Of a stretch of DNA of 33,306 bases, positions 20,751-29,090 are shown one piece after another (positions within the stretch are counted from its first letter, which is position 1; every line of letters begins with the position of its first letter). The notes under the pieces were generated by a model, which was given only the letters and a program-made list of their open reading frames with translations, did no database searches and was not told the DNA's origin. The translations under genes and the position numbers were made by a program. The DNA comes from Candidatus Acutalibacter stercorigallinarum (GTDB lineage: Bacteria; Bacillota; Clostridia; Oscillospirales; Acutalibacteraceae), in assembly GCA_019112625.1 (NCBI GenBank), contig DXIW01000001.1, positions 1 through 33,306 of the forward strand, written 5' to 3'.

Positions 20751-22976
20751 CTATTTCTTCAGCAGCCGCTCCACCGCCCGGAGGTTCTCCTCCTGTACGG
20801 CCTGCAGCCGCAGGGCTTTCTGCCGCAGTTCCTCCCGGCGGGGGATCTGGGCCACCGCCTCATCCACCGCGGCGGTGAGGTTCTCCGCGGTCACGTCCTT
20901 CAGGCCGATGCACCGCCCGGCCCCCAGATAGTGCAGGAAGGACCCGATCTTGGGGTCGTAGCTGACGCCCACCATGGGTACCCCGGAGAGGGAGGAGAAG
21001 ATGAGCCCGTGCAGCCGCATGGACACCACCACGCTCATGTGGGACAGGGCTGCGATGAGCAGCTCCGGCTCGGCGCTGTCGTCCAAAATGTGGTAAGGGG
21101 CTTTCATGTGGGCCGTCACCTGCCGGGCGGCTTCCGTGTCGTGGAAGATATTGAGCGACAGGAACACCGGGGTCAGGCCGTAGGCCTGGTAGGCGTGGTC
21201 CGCGCAGGCGGCGATGGCCGCCGTCTTGTCCGAAAAGCCGTACCAGGTGCGCAGCATCAGGCACAGGTATTTGCCGTTGGGGTCCAGCCCGTGGTTCTGC
21301 AGGTAGGCGGCGGCGTCCTCCTCCGGGGCGGGGGTGAGCACCAGCGCCGGGTCGGAGCTCAATAGAATTTCCGGTTTTTTCACCCCAAACTGCTGCAGCT
21401 CCGCCATGGAGTCCTCCTCCCGCAGGGTGATGGTGTCCACCGAGCGCTCCAGCACCTTCTTCACCAGGCGGATGTTCCGCTGGCCCATCACCGGCCCGAT
21501 GCCGCAGCCGTACATGTCCACCTTGTTGCCCAAAAACTTGGCCAGCCGCAGGGTGAACAGGTAGTACCACAGGCTGCGGTGGCTGGTGGCGTTCTGGATG
21601 AGGGTGCCCCCGCCGTTGATATACAGCACCGACTTCCGCATGGCGGAGAACATCTTCGGGATGTTGAAGGTGTAGATGGAATTGACCTGGTACCGCTTTT
21701 TGATGCTCTGGGTGTTCTTGGCCAGAATGGTCACCGGCATCAGCTCGTCCAGCTTCCGCACCGACTGGAGGATGGACTTGAGGATGGCGTCGTCCCCGGC
21801 GTTGCCGTGGCCGTAGGCCCCGCAGATGATGACCCCGTCCCGCTTCTTGGCCTTGGCCCTGGCGTCCCGCTTCAAGATGCTGTCGTAAATCTGCAGCTGG
21901 TGCTCCACCATCCGCTCGATGGAGAACTCCCGGCTGGCCTTCTGGTAAATGCGCTCCCCAAAGGTGTCCCGCAACGCCTTGTCCCCCGCCAGGGTGAGGA
22001 GCTGCTGGGCCAGCTGCCTGTAGTCCCCGGGCTCGAAGATGAACCCGTTGACCCCGTGGTCGATGAGCACCGGCACGCCCCCCACGTTGGAGGCGATGGT
22101 GGCCCGGTGCATCCGGGTGCCCTCAGTCAGGGAGTAGGGGAAGGTCTCGGAGATGGAGGTCAGCAGGTTGATGTCGATGGCGTGGTAAAAGGAGTTGATG
22201 TCGTTGATCCACCCGGCGAAGTGGACTTTGCCGGCAAGCCCCAGGTCACGTGTCATGGCCTCCAGCTTCTGCCGGTCCTCCCCGTCCCCGCCGATGAGCA
22301 GCTTCAGCCGGGGGTTTTCCCGGCAGGCGATCTGCATGGCCTTCAACAGGGTGGGCACGTCCTTCACCGGGGAGAGCCGCACCGCGATGCCGGCGATCAC
22401 GTCCCCCTCCTCCCACTCCATGCCCACGCTTTTCAGGAATTCCTCCTTGGGTGCGGGGTGGATGGGGGTGGTAAAGTCGATACCGTTATACAGGGTGTAG
22501 ATCCGGTCCGCCGGAAACCCCCGCTGGATGAGGATGTCTGTCATGGGGTCCGCCACGCCGATGTAGTAGTTGACCCGCCGCAGGGCCACCATGTTGGTGG
22601 TGCCGTAGGAGAGCCGGGCCACCGGGCGGCCCAGGTAGTCCAGGCGGTAGTCGCTGTGCACCGTGGTGACCACCGGCGCCCCCAGGTGCTTTTTGATGAG
22701 GTTCCCCATCAGGTTGCCCCGGGCCCCGTGGCAGTGGATGATGTCCACGTGCTCCCCGGCCAGCAGGCGCTTTAATTCCCGCAGGCCCACCACCGGGTTG
22801 CCGGGCTCGATGACATCGATGGGGATGCCCATCTTCTCCGCGTCCTCCGAGAAATCCCCCTTGCGGAAGCAGAACAGCCTGGCGTCGATGGAGTTGTTCA
22901 GCTCCCGCAGCAGGTTGAGCACGTGGGTCTTTGCGCCGCCGGTGTCGCCGCCGCCAATGAGATGGATGACTTTCAT
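20751..22976 (-). CDS. csaB: GT4 glycosyltransferase fused to CsaB-type polysaccharide pyruvyl transferase
   Basis: The product is 741 residues from ATG 22976 (AAGGAGG upstream). Residues 1-370 are a GT-B glycosyltransferase: HLIGGGDTGGAKTHVLNLLREL at the start, then GIAVRLSPVKDVPTLLKAM, LLIGGDGEDRQKLE and EGTRMHRATIASNVGGVPVLIDHGVNGFI. From about 382, GVIICGAYGHGNAGDDAIL, YINGGGTLIQN, YGCGIGPV and MRLHGLIFSS mark the CsaB family, which adds pyruvate ketals to secondary cell-wall polymers that anchor S-layer proteins. In most Gram-positives CsaB is a stand-alone protein of about 360 residues. The fusion suggests that one polypeptide adds a sugar and then pyruvylates it. Confidence 0.88.
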   Translation of the reverse strand: MKVIHLIGGGDTGGAKTHVLNLLRELNNSIDARLFCFRKGDFSEDAEKMGIPIDVIEPGNPVVGLRELKRLLAGEHVDIIHCHGARGNLMGNLIKKHLGAPVVTTVHSDYRLDYLGRPVARLSYGTTNMVALRRVNYYIGVADPMTDILIQRGFPADRIYTLYNGIDFTTPIHPAPKEEFLKSVGMEWEEGDVIAGIAVRLSPVKDVPTLLKAMQIACRENPRLKLLIGGDGEDRQKLEAMTRDLGLAGKVHFAGWINDINSFYHAIDINLLTSISETFPYSLTEGTRMHRATIASNVGGVPVLIDHGVNGFIFEPGDYRQLAQQLLTLAGDKALRDTFGERIYQKASREFSIERMVEHQLQIYDSILKRDARAKAKKRDGVIICGAYGHGNAGDDAILKSILQSVRKLDELMPVTILAKNTQSIKKRYQVNSIYTFNIPKMFSAMRKSVLYINGGGTLIQNATSHRSLWYYLFTLRLAKFLGNKVDMYGCGIGPVMGQRNIRLVKKVLERSVDTITLREEDSMAELQQFGVKKPEILLSSDPALVLTPAPEEDAAAYLQNHGLDPNGKYLCLMLRTWYGFSDKTAAIAACADHAYQAYGLTPVFLSLNIFHDTEAARQVTAHMKAPYHILDDSAEPELLIAALSHMSVVVSMRLHGLIFSSLSGVPMVGVSYDPKIGSFLHYLGAGRCIGLKDVTAENLTAAVDEAVAQIPRREELRQKALRLQAVQEENLRAVERLLKK

Positions 22977-23003
22977 AACAGTCCTCCTTGTTTGCTTTGT
23001 GTT

Positions 23004-23032
23004 AGTATAGCATGGGGCCATGGGCCCGTCAA
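23004..23032 (-). promoter_or_regulatory. Promoter of the csaB-deaminase transcript
   Basis: On the minus strand TTGACG (23027-23032) and TATACT (23004-23009) have a 17-base spacer. The -35 box overlaps the stop codon of the pseudouridine synthase gene, so csaB can be expressed apart from the upstream operon. Confidence 0.78.
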
Positions 23033-24000
23033 GGACGGGGGAAGGCCCGGAACTCCGGCAGGAACCACACGTCCTGCACCGCGAATTCCCGGCCGTGTAA
23101 GTACGCCAGGATGCCGGCCTCCGTGGTAAAATCAAACCCCAGCTTGTAGGAGTACAGCGCCTGGTAGGGGAATCCCGTCCGCTTGTTCACCGCGTTTTTG
23201 CCGTATTTCCCGTCCCCGGCCAGAGGGTGGCCGATGGAGGCGAAGTGGGCCCGGATCTGGTGGGTCCGCCCGGTGAGGAGCTCCACCTCCAACAGGGAGA
23301 AGTCCCGCCGCTCCTCCAGCACCCGGTACTTGGTGCGGATGGTCCTGGCCCCCTCCTTGGGCTTTTTCGAGATATACACCCGGTTCTGGGCTTCGTTCTT
23401 CTCCAGGTACCCGGTGAGCAGCCCCTCCTTTTGCTCCAGCCGGCCGCACACCACGCACAGGTACAGCTTGCGTAGCTCTCGGCCCTTCACCTTCTGGTTC
23501 AGGACGCGCAGGGCCTCGGCGTTTTTCGCCGCCATGACAATGCCCCCGGTGTTCCGGTCGATGCGGTTGACCAGGGCCGGGGCGAAGGACTGCTCTCCGT
23601 CGGGGTCGTACTCCCCCTTGTCGTAGAGGTAGTGCTGCACCCGGGCGATGAGGGAGTCAAAGTGGTAGTGCTCGTCCGGGTGGACGATGAGCCCGGGCTG
23701 CTTGTCCAGCAGCAGCAGGTTCTCGTCCTCATAGACGATGGACAGCTTGCTGGGGGCTTTTAAGAAGTCATATTCCTTTGGCTTCGTCTGGAAGAACTCC
23801 TCCTGCCAGTACAGGGAGAGCACATCCCCCTCGGCCAGGCGGTCGTCCCGCTGGCAGCGCTTGCCGTTGCGCTTCACGTCCTTGGTGCGGATGCACTTGT
23901 ACAGCACCGCCTGGGGCAGGTTGGGGTAGGCCTTGGTGAGGAACTTGTCCAGCCGCTGGCCGGCGTCGTTTTTCTCGATGACCACAGTGCGCCTAGGCAT
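23029..24000 (-). CDS. RluA-family pseudouridine synthase
   Basis: The 323-residue protein isomerises uridine in 23S rRNA or tRNA. An S4-like RNA-binding domain occupies about residues 10-70 (GQRLDKFLTKAYPNLPQAVLYKCIRTKDVKRNGKRC). The catalytic domain carries LLLLDKQPGLIVHPD and NRIDRNTGGIVMAAKN with the catalytic Asp. GRTHQIRAHFASIGHPLAGDGKYG is the C-terminal signature. The target site (RluC- or RluD-like) cannot be told from sequence alone. The start overlaps the previous gene's stop by eight bases, so it is the third cistron of an operon. Confidence 0.93.
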   Translation of the reverse strand: MPRRTVVIEKNDAGQRLDKFLTKAYPNLPQAVLYKCIRTKDVKRNGKRCQRDDRLAEGDVLSLYWQEEFFQTKPKEYDFLKAPSKLSIVYEDENLLLLDKQPGLIVHPDEHYHFDSLIARVQHYLYDKGEYDPDGEQSFAPALVNRIDRNTGGIVMAAKNAEALRVLNQKVKGRELRKLYLCVVCGRLEQKEGLLTGYLEKNEAQNRVYISKKPKEGARTIRTKYRVLEERRDFSLLEVELLTGRTHQIRAHFASIGHPLAGDGKYGKNAVNKRTGFPYQALYSYKLGFDFTTEAGILAYLHGREFAVQDVWFLPEFRAFPRP

Positions 24001-24481
24001 GGTGCTCCTCCTTCCCGCAGGCCTTGGCCTTGCGCTTTAAGGTGAAGAAGAACTGGGGCAGGCTCAGCACGATGCCGATGCCCAGCGCGATGGCCACAGC
24101 GATTTTGATGGTCTCCAGGCCCTTGTCCAGGGCCAGGGCGTTGTCGCTCATAAAAAAGTGGTAGCCGGTGTAGTAGATGCCCGCCCCGGGCACGATGGGG
24201 AAGATGCCGCAGATGAGGAACACCGTCACCGGCGCCTTGCGCACAAAAGAGAAGAACCGGGAGAACCAGGTCAGCGCCACCGTGGCGAAAAAGGAGGCCG
24301 CCACCACCCCGGAGCCCAGCCCGGTGCACACCAGGTACACCAGCCAGCCCACCGCCCCGGTGACCCCGCAGCACAGGTACTCCCTGGGCGGGGTGTGGAA
24401 GATAATGGCAAAGGCGATGGTGGCCACAAAGGCCACCCCGGTCTGCAGCGCCCAATTCAGCAGGGTGAACAGGTCGATCAC
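23993..24481 (-). CDS. Threonine/serine exporter-like, small subunit (ThrE C-terminal half)
   Basis: The product is 162 residues from a GTG at 24481 that overlaps the preceding stop (GTGA), with GGGAGGTGG upstream. There are about five membrane segments (LLNWALQTGVAFVATIAFAIIFH; VFLICGIFPIVPGAGIYYTGYHFF; IAVAIALGIGIVLSLPQFFF). The FPIVPGAGIYYT motif is typical of the ThrE_2 domain. In Corynebacterium ThrE the two halves form one protein; here they are split in adjacent genes. Amino-acid export is predicted from the family; the true substrate is untested. Confidence 0.88.
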   Translation of the reverse strand: MIDLFTLLNWALQTGVAFVATIAFAIIFHTPPREYLCCGVTGAVGWLVYLVCTGLGSGVVAASFFATVALTWFSRFFSFVRKAPVTVFLICGIFPIVPGAGIYYTGYHFFMSDNALALDKGLETIKIAVAIALGIGIVLSLPQFFFTLKRKAKACGKEEHHA

Positions 24482-25254
24482 AGCAGGCCACCTCCCGTCA
24501 CCAGGGCGAGGCAGCGCACCACCACGCCCACCCCTACGGCGATGCACCCGCCCACCAGAAAGGCGTCCAGCATGCGGATGGCCCCGCTGAGATAGTCCCC
24601 GTTAAAAAAGTCCCGGATGGAGGTGGTCAGGGCCACCCCCGGCACCAGGCGGATGATAGAGCCGATGATGATCTTGTCCATGTTGTGGCCGAAGCCCAAA
24701 AACAGGAACAACGCCCCGCACAGCGTCACCAGGGCGCTGGCGGAGAGGTTCGTCAAAAATTTGGAGAGGCCGTGCTTTCCCACCCAGTACAGGTACAGCT
24801 CCAGCACCAGGCCGCACACAAAAGCGGTGCAGGCGTCGAACAGGTCCCCGCCGAACAGGTAGCTGAAGGCGGCGCTGCCCACCCCGCAGGCCAGGGTGGC
24901 CAGGGGCAGGGAGGAAAAGGGCAGCGCCTGGATGCGCCGCAAAATCCGAAAGGCCTCCTCCACGGTGTGCTGCCCCTGGGCGATCTCCCGGGAGAGCTGG
25001 TTCACCGCGGAGATGCGCCCCAGGTGGGTGCTGGTGCTGGGAATGTGCTTCAATTCCACCGAGCGCTCCACCCCCTGCTCCACCCCGGTGGCGAAGATGG
25101 CGTTGGTGAGCACATACACGTTGAACTCCTCGGCGTGGTAGGCCCGGGCCACCCGTTCCATGGTCTCCTGCACCCGGGAGATCTCCGCCCCGTTTTTCAG
25201 CAAAGTCTCCCCCATCTGGAAGGAGAGCTCTAAAATACTGGTATCGTCCTCCAC
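24478..25254 (-). CDS. Threonine/serine exporter-like, large subunit (ThrE N-terminal half)
   Basis: A 258-residue protein. A cytoplasmic N-terminal region with MGETLLKNGAEISRVQETMERVARAY is the hallmark of the ThrE_1 (DUF1212) family. Five hydrophobic segments follow, including GSIIRLVPGVALTTSIRDFFNGDYLSGAIRMLDAF. The start is GTG 25254 after AGAGAGGGG. It is translationally coupled to the small subunit, so the two probably form one exporter. It heads the operon behind a good promoter. Confidence 0.9.
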   Translation of the reverse strand: MEDDTSILELSFQMGETLLKNGAEISRVQETMERVARAYHAEEFNVYVLTNAIFATGVEQGVERSVELKHIPSTSTHLGRISAVNQLSREIAQGQHTVEEAFRILRRIQALPFSSLPLATLACGVGSAAFSYLFGGDLFDACTAFVCGLVLELYLYWVGKHGLSKFLTNLSASALVTLCGALFLFLGFGHNMDKIIIGSIIRLVPGVALTTSIRDFFNGDYLSGAIRMLDAFLVGGCIAVGVGVVVRCLALVTGGGLL

Positions 25255-25287
25255 AGTCCGGCCCCTCTCTGTAGTTTCTCTCTGCTT

Positions 25288-25316
25288 ATGGTAATCGAAG
25301 CCGGGGGAGATGTCAA
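25288..25316 (-). promoter_or_regulatory. Promoter of the exporter-pseudouridine synthase operon
   Basis: On the minus strand TTGACA (25311-25316) and TACCAT (25288-25293) are 17 bases apart, about 35 bases before the GTG start codon. Confidence 0.75.
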
Positions 25317-25397
25317 GTTTCCCGGCGGGAAAAGGGCTTCCCCCCAGGAGTATTTTGTGATAGAATTGGATAAAATTGGAAAGAAGGGGGGAGAGGC

Positions 25398-26696
25398 ATG
25401 AAATTCCTGGCGAAACGCTGCACCGCCCTGGCGCTGGCCCTGTGCCTGCTGGTCCTGCCGGCCCCGGCTTACGCCCGGGAGGAACCGGCCTTCCACCCGT
25501 CCCTCACCGCCAGCGAGGGCAAGGACGGGGACGTGGTGGACCTGATCCTCACCTACGACGGCAGCCTGGGGGAGGTGGGCGCCTTTCTGGCCTGGGTGGA
25601 GTACGACGCCGCCCGCTTCGAGTACCTGCGGGTGCGGGAGTCCGCCACCCTCCAGTCCGGGGTGACCACCACCGTGGCCTTTTCCGGCCGGGTGGGCACG
25701 GCCTACACCGCCTATCCCCACGAGGACGCCCTCTCCCAGCCGGAGGAATCTTTGACCTACCGCTTCCGCCTGCGGGAGGGCGCGGACCCGGGGGAGGCGG
25801 AATTCTTCGTCTCCGTGTACCAGATCGTGGACCTGCAGCCCCAGTACCTGGGCCACGACACCGACCAGTCCCTCTCCTACCAGGTGCTGGAGCCTCCCAG
25901 CAGCGACGCCAGCCTGTTGGACCTGGTGCCGGAGACCGGGGAGCTGGTACCCAGCTTCGACCCCGGCCGCCTGGACTACCACCTCACCGTGCCCTATGAG
26001 GTCAAGCAGCTCACCTTCCTGGCGGAACCGGCGGCCGGGGCCAGCTGCCGGGTGAACCGGAAGAACCTGGGCGCCGGCGGCAGCGAGACGGAATTCCGCT
26101 TTACCGTCACCGCCGAGGACGGCAAGACCAAGCGGGAGTACCGGGTGCAGGTCTACCGGGAGGAGGAGCCGGAGCCCACCCCCAGCCCCAGCCCTACGCC
26201 GAAGCCCACCGCCACCCCAAAACCCACCAAGACGCCCAAACCTACCGCCACTCCCAAGCCCACCGCTACCCCCAAGCCCGAGGCCACCCCCAAGCCCACC
26301 AGGACCCCAAAGCCCACGGCCACGCCCAAACCTGCGGCGGCGGGGACGGCCTCCACCCCAAAGCCCCAGAGGAGCACCGCCCCGGCAGCATCCGCCCCGG
26401 CGGCCAGCCCCACGGTAGAGCCCTCTTCCGGCAGCGGGGCCAGCCCGCCGGAGAGCACCTCCTCCAGCCCCGGGGCGGCGGCCCTCCCAGTGGGGGAGCC
26501 TAGCCCCAGCCCGTCCCCCTCTCCCGGGGGAGGCCTCACCATCCTCAACGGGGAGCGCTCCCTGCTGCCCTTCACCCTGGCCATGGTGTTCCTGATCCTG
26601 GCGGTGCTGTTCTCCGGCCCCCTGGCCAAGTGGCTGGCCGAAAAGTGGCGCAGCCCCAAGCCCCCGGAGCAAAAGGACAAGGACGACTCCCAATAG
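25398..26696 (+). CDS. Secreted, membrane-anchored protein with cohesin-like and cadherin-like domains
   Basis: A 432-residue surface protein starting at ATG 25398 after GGGGGAGAGG. The signal peptide is residues 1-26 (LALALCLLVLPAPAYA). Residues about 30-165 resemble a cohesin-type beta sandwich (VVDLILTYDGSLGEVGAFLAWVEYDAARFEYL). About 172-252 match the cadherin-like beta-sandwich repeat (DASLLDLVPETGELVPSFDPGRLDYHLTVPYEVKQLTF...TVTAEDGKTKREYRVQVYRE). A wall-spanning stretch of (T/S)P(K/S)P repeats (about 255-315) follows, then a low-complexity Ser/Pro/Ala region and a C-terminal membrane helix (about 395-412) with a charged tail. There is no LPxTG. The role is probably adhesion or scaffold; the ligand is unknown. 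Confidence 0.83.
   Translation: MKFLAKRCTALALALCLLVLPAPAYAREEPAFHPSLTASEGKDGDVVDLILTYDGSLGEVGAFLAWVEYDAARFEYLRVRESATLQSGVTTTVAFSGRVGTAYTAYPHEDALSQPEESLTYRFRLREGADPGEAEFFVSVYQIVDLQPQYLGHDTDQSLSYQVLEPPSSDASLLDLVPETGELVPSFDPGRLDYHLTVPYEVKQLTFLAEPAAGASCRVNRKNLGAGGSETEFRFTVTAEDGKTKREYRVQVYREEEPEPTPSPSPTPKPTATPKPTKTPKPTATPKPTATPKPEATPKPTRTPKPTATPKPAAAGTASTPKPQRSTAPAASAPAASPTVEPSSGSGASPPESTSSSPGAAALPVGEPSPSPSPSPGGGLTILNGERSLLPFTLAMVFLILAVLFSGPLAKWLAEKWRSPKPPEQKDKDDSQ
26175..26336 (+). repeat. Degenerate repeats encoding the TPKP wall-spanning region
   Basis: About nine copies of a TPKPTA-like hexapeptide or tetrapeptide unit are encoded in a row (TPKPTATPKPTKTPKP...). The third codon positions vary, so the DNA repeat is imperfect while the peptide repeat is kept. 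This suggests selection for the protein spacer rather than recent slippage. Confidence 0.8.
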
Positions 26697-26704
26697 CCCA
26701 TAAA

Positions 26705-26737
26705 AAAGGAGGCCTTCCCGGCCTCCTTTCCTTTTCT
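26705..26737. terminator. Bidirectional terminator
   Basis: AAAGGAGGCC (26705-26714) pairs perfectly with GGCCTCCTTT (26720-26729), loop TTCCC, followed by CCTTTTCTTT on the plus strand. On the minus strand the stem is followed by a run of T complementary to 26702-26707. It lies between convergent genes. Confidence 0.92.
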
Positions 26738-27724
26738 TTAGTTGTGGTCCCGGCGCTTTTTCAGCAGCTGCACCCGCACGTCGCTGCCCAAAAATTCCAC
26801 CGTGCCGTAGTACCCCATGATCCGGGAGGCGAACCGCTGGCTGTACCGGTCCTCCAGCTCCTTCATGGACAGGTTGGTGCTGATGATGGTGGGCCTCTCC
26901 GCCAGCATCCTGGTGTTCACGATGTTGTACAGCGCCGCGTTCACGTACTGGGAGGGGAACTCCGTGCCCAGGTCGTCCAAAATCAGCAGGTCGCAGCCCA
27001 TCAGCTGGGCGTTGGTGTCCCCGGGGCCGTCGGGGTCGGCCCGGTCGAAGCGCTCCTTCTCCAAGGCCACGGCAAAGCTCTGGGCCGAGCCGTACACCAC
27101 CCCCATGCCCTTCTCAATGGCCTTGTTGGCGATGGCCAGGGACAGGTGGGTCTTGCCCAGGCCCGTCTTGCCCTTGAACAGCAGGCTGGGGGAGTTGGGC
27201 CGCAGCCGGTCGGCGTAGCGCTGGCACAGCTTCAGCACCGCCTCCATCTGCCGGCAGGCCCGGGGGTCGTCCTGGTAAAACTCCAGGGAGAAGGTGTCGA
27301 AGGTGCTCTTTTCCAGGGGCAGGTCCGCCGAGAGGGCCTGGTAGGCCAGGGACCGCTGTAGCTGCTTTAAGCACTGGCACATGCGGCCGTCCACAAAGCC
27401 GGTGTCCCGGCAGCGGGGGCAGGCATACCGGGGCTCCAGGTCCTGGGGGGCAAGCCCCTCTTTGGCCAGCAGGCCTTTATACTCCTCCTGCAGGGCCAGG
27501 TCCCGGTCCCGCAGCTGGGCCATGGCGGACTTGGCGTCCCCGCCCCCCAGCACTGCCCGGGCGATCTGCGAGGCGTTCTGGGCCATCTCCCATTTGATCT
27601 CCCCCGCCCGGGGGCACCGGGCGGCAAAGTCCCGCTGCCGCTGCCAGGCGGCTTCCTCGGCAGCCCGCTTGCGGGCCTCCAGCTGGTCCATGGCATCCTG
27701 AAAGATCTTCTTCCCGTATCCCAT
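26738..27724 (-). CDS. DnaI/DnaC-like helicase loader ATPase
   Basis: A 328-residue AAA+ protein of the DnaC/IstB type. The N-terminal region is helical (residues 1-100) and is followed by a Cys cluster, CPRCRDTGFVDGRMCQC, like the zinc site of Bacillus DnaI. The ATPase core has Walker A KGKTGLGKTHLS, Walker B DLLILDDLGTE and a sensor region IISTNLSMKELEDRYSQRFASRIMG. It is predicted to load the replicative helicase. The gene follows the DnaD-like gene with the stop and start codons abutting (TAAATG) and GGAGG overlapping the end of the upstream frame. No transposase is adjacent, so an IstB role is unlikely. Confidence 0.9.
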   Translation of the reverse strand: MGYGKKIFQDAMDQLEARKRAAEEAAWQRQRDFAARCPRAGEIKWEMAQNASQIARAVLGGGDAKSAMAQLRDRDLALQEEYKGLLAKEGLAPQDLEPRYACPRCRDTGFVDGRMCQCLKQLQRSLAYQALSADLPLEKSTFDTFSLEFYQDDPRACRQMEAVLKLCQRYADRLRPNSPSLLFKGKTGLGKTHLSLAIANKAIEKGMGVVYGSAQSFAVALEKERFDRADPDGPGDTNAQLMGCDLLILDDLGTEFPSQYVNAALYNIVNTRMLAERPTIISTNLSMKELEDRYSQRFASRIMGYYGTVEFLGSDVRVQLLKKRRDHN

Positions 27725-28765
27725 TTACAATTCCTCCGGCAGGTTAAAAAAGCTGAGCCGTTCCAGCTCGTCGATGTCGTAGCTCTTGCCGTCCTTGGCG
27801 GCCTCCTCTTTTTTGCGATGCTCCGCCTCCTCCAGCTGGTCCACGCTGCGGATGCCCGCGCTGTGCCAGCCCTCCAGCACCTTGTTCATGTAGGCGGCGC
27901 TGAATTTCCCCGTGTTGTCCGCGCAGCGGTCGTAGGCGGCGGAGAGCATTTCCCGGGAAAAGCCCCACTGGTACACCCAGCGGAAGGCCGCCTCCTCCTC
28001 CTTTTTGGAGGGGGAGCGCTTCGGCAGCCCCGCGGCGGCCTCCACCATGCCCCAGGCCAGCCTCCGCTGGCTCAGGTCCTGGAGCTTCTGCTCCGCCGCC
28101 TCCAGGGTGAAGATGTTGCTCTCCGCCCAGTCCCGGGCCACCGAGTCGATGTAGGCGGTGCCGGTCTTGCCCACCTCTTTGGCGTAGTGGAGGAGCATCA
28201 CCGTCACCTCCACCGGCAGGCCGTAGTCGTCGGTGATGGTCAGCAGCAGGGAGGTCATGGCGGGGGAGAGGGTCTTGCCCAAAGTGGTCTCCGCCTCCTG
28301 CATCAGAAAGCGCACGTTCTCCGACTCCGCCAGCCGTGCCGCCAAATGCACCCCGTCCGGCCGGAGCAGCCGCTTTTTCGGGGGCAGCTGCCTCTCCGCC
28401 GGGGCACTTTCCGACGCAGCGCGCTGCGCTGCTGCGCCCTCCACCGCCGGCTGGGGGGCCGGGGCCGCCTGCGGGGCGGGCCGGACCGGGGGTTCCTGGG
28501 GCTGGGGCACAGGCCGCAACTCCTCCCCCTGCAGGGCCAAAAGCCCCCGGTCGGTCCAGTAGTCCAAGGCGTCCAGCGCGCTGTCCTCGGTCATGCCCAG
28601 GGCGGCGGCCAGGTCCCCGGGGCCAAAGCTCTCCCCGGCGTGGCGCAGCGCGAACAAGATCACCTGCAATTGTTCTTTTCCAGCTAATTTCAAGTGGCGG
28701 TCCACCAGCGCGCAGGGCACGGCGAACACCTGGTTCCACATTCCCAAATCTAAACGATAGGCCAT
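27725..28765 (-). CDS. DnaD-domain replication initiation protein
   Basis: The product is 346 residues from ATG 28765 (GGGGAG upstream). The longer frame would run into the 88-bp repeats and is rejected. Residues about 10-95 form a winged-helix-like N-terminal domain (FAVPCALVDRHLKLAGKEQLQVILFALRHAGESFGPGDLAAALGMTEDSALDALDYWTDRGLL). A Pro/Ala-rich linker (about 100-150) precedes two DnaB_2/DnaD C-terminal modules (LTITDDYGLPVEVTVMLLHYAKEVGKTGTAYIDSVARDWAESNI; FRWVYQWGFSREMLSAAYDRCADNTGKFSAAYMNKVLEGWHSAGI). Pairing with the downstream loader fits a DnaD-DnaI primosome operon. Confidence 0.9.
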   Translation of the reverse strand: MAYRLDLGMWNQVFAVPCALVDRHLKLAGKEQLQVILFALRHAGESFGPGDLAAALGMTEDSALDALDYWTDRGLLALQGEELRPVPQPQEPPVRPAPQAAPAPQPAVEGAAAQRAASESAPAERQLPPKKRLLRPDGVHLAARLAESENVRFLMQEAETTLGKTLSPAMTSLLLTITDDYGLPVEVTVMLLHYAKEVGKTGTAYIDSVARDWAESNIFTLEAAEQKLQDLSQRRLAWGMVEAAAGLPKRSPSKKEEEAAFRWVYQWGFSREMLSAAYDRCADNTGKFSAAYMNKVLEGWHSAGIRSVDQLEEAEHRKKEEAAKDGKSYDIDELERLSFFNLPEEL

Positions 28766-28786
28766 TTTCGCTCCCCATCCTCTGTT

Positions 28787-29062
28787 GATGTCACACCTGC
28801 GGTGGGCAGTCCGCGTATTTTGCCACCCGCGGCGCCCCACCCCGCTCCTCGCGGCCGGGCTTTCCTTTTGCTATGATGTCACACCTGCGGTGGGCAGTCC
28901 GCGTATTTTACCGCCCGCAGCGCCCCGCCTAACTCCTCGCGGCCGGGCCTTGCTTTTGCTATGATACCACACCTGCGGTGGGCAGTCCGCGTATTTTACC
29001 ACCCGCAGCGCCCCGCCCCGTCCCTCGCGGCCGGGCCTCGCTTTTGCTATTATACCATACCT
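28787..29062. repeat. Three 88-bp tandem repeats plus a partial fourth copy
   Basis: Units begin at 28787, 28875 and 28963 with an exact 88-base period; a fourth start is seen at 29051-29062. Each holds cacacctgcggtgggcagt, ccgcgtatttt, a GC-rich centre and ctcgcggccgggc...ttttgctat. Copies differ at only a few positions, mainly in the centre. CTGCGG and CCGCG inside a unit can pair. They lie between the DnaD gene start and the tRNA-region promoter. No protein is convincingly encoded; the open frame across them on the minus strand (28871-29155) is a by-product of the repeats. Confidence 0.92.
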
Positions 29063-29090
29063 GCGCGCCAGAAAAAAGGGAAACTTTCCC

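Noticed and set aside
21579-22775. 398-residue plus-strand open frame opposite csaB
   Set aside because: Antisense shadow with Gly/Asp/Val-rich composition and no motif; the minus-strand gene is unambiguous.
26738-27724. IstB transposition protein instead of DnaI-like loader
   Set aside because: No IstA transposase or IS ends are adjacent, the protein has a DnaI-like N-terminal region with a Cys cluster, and it is coupled to a DnaD-domain gene.
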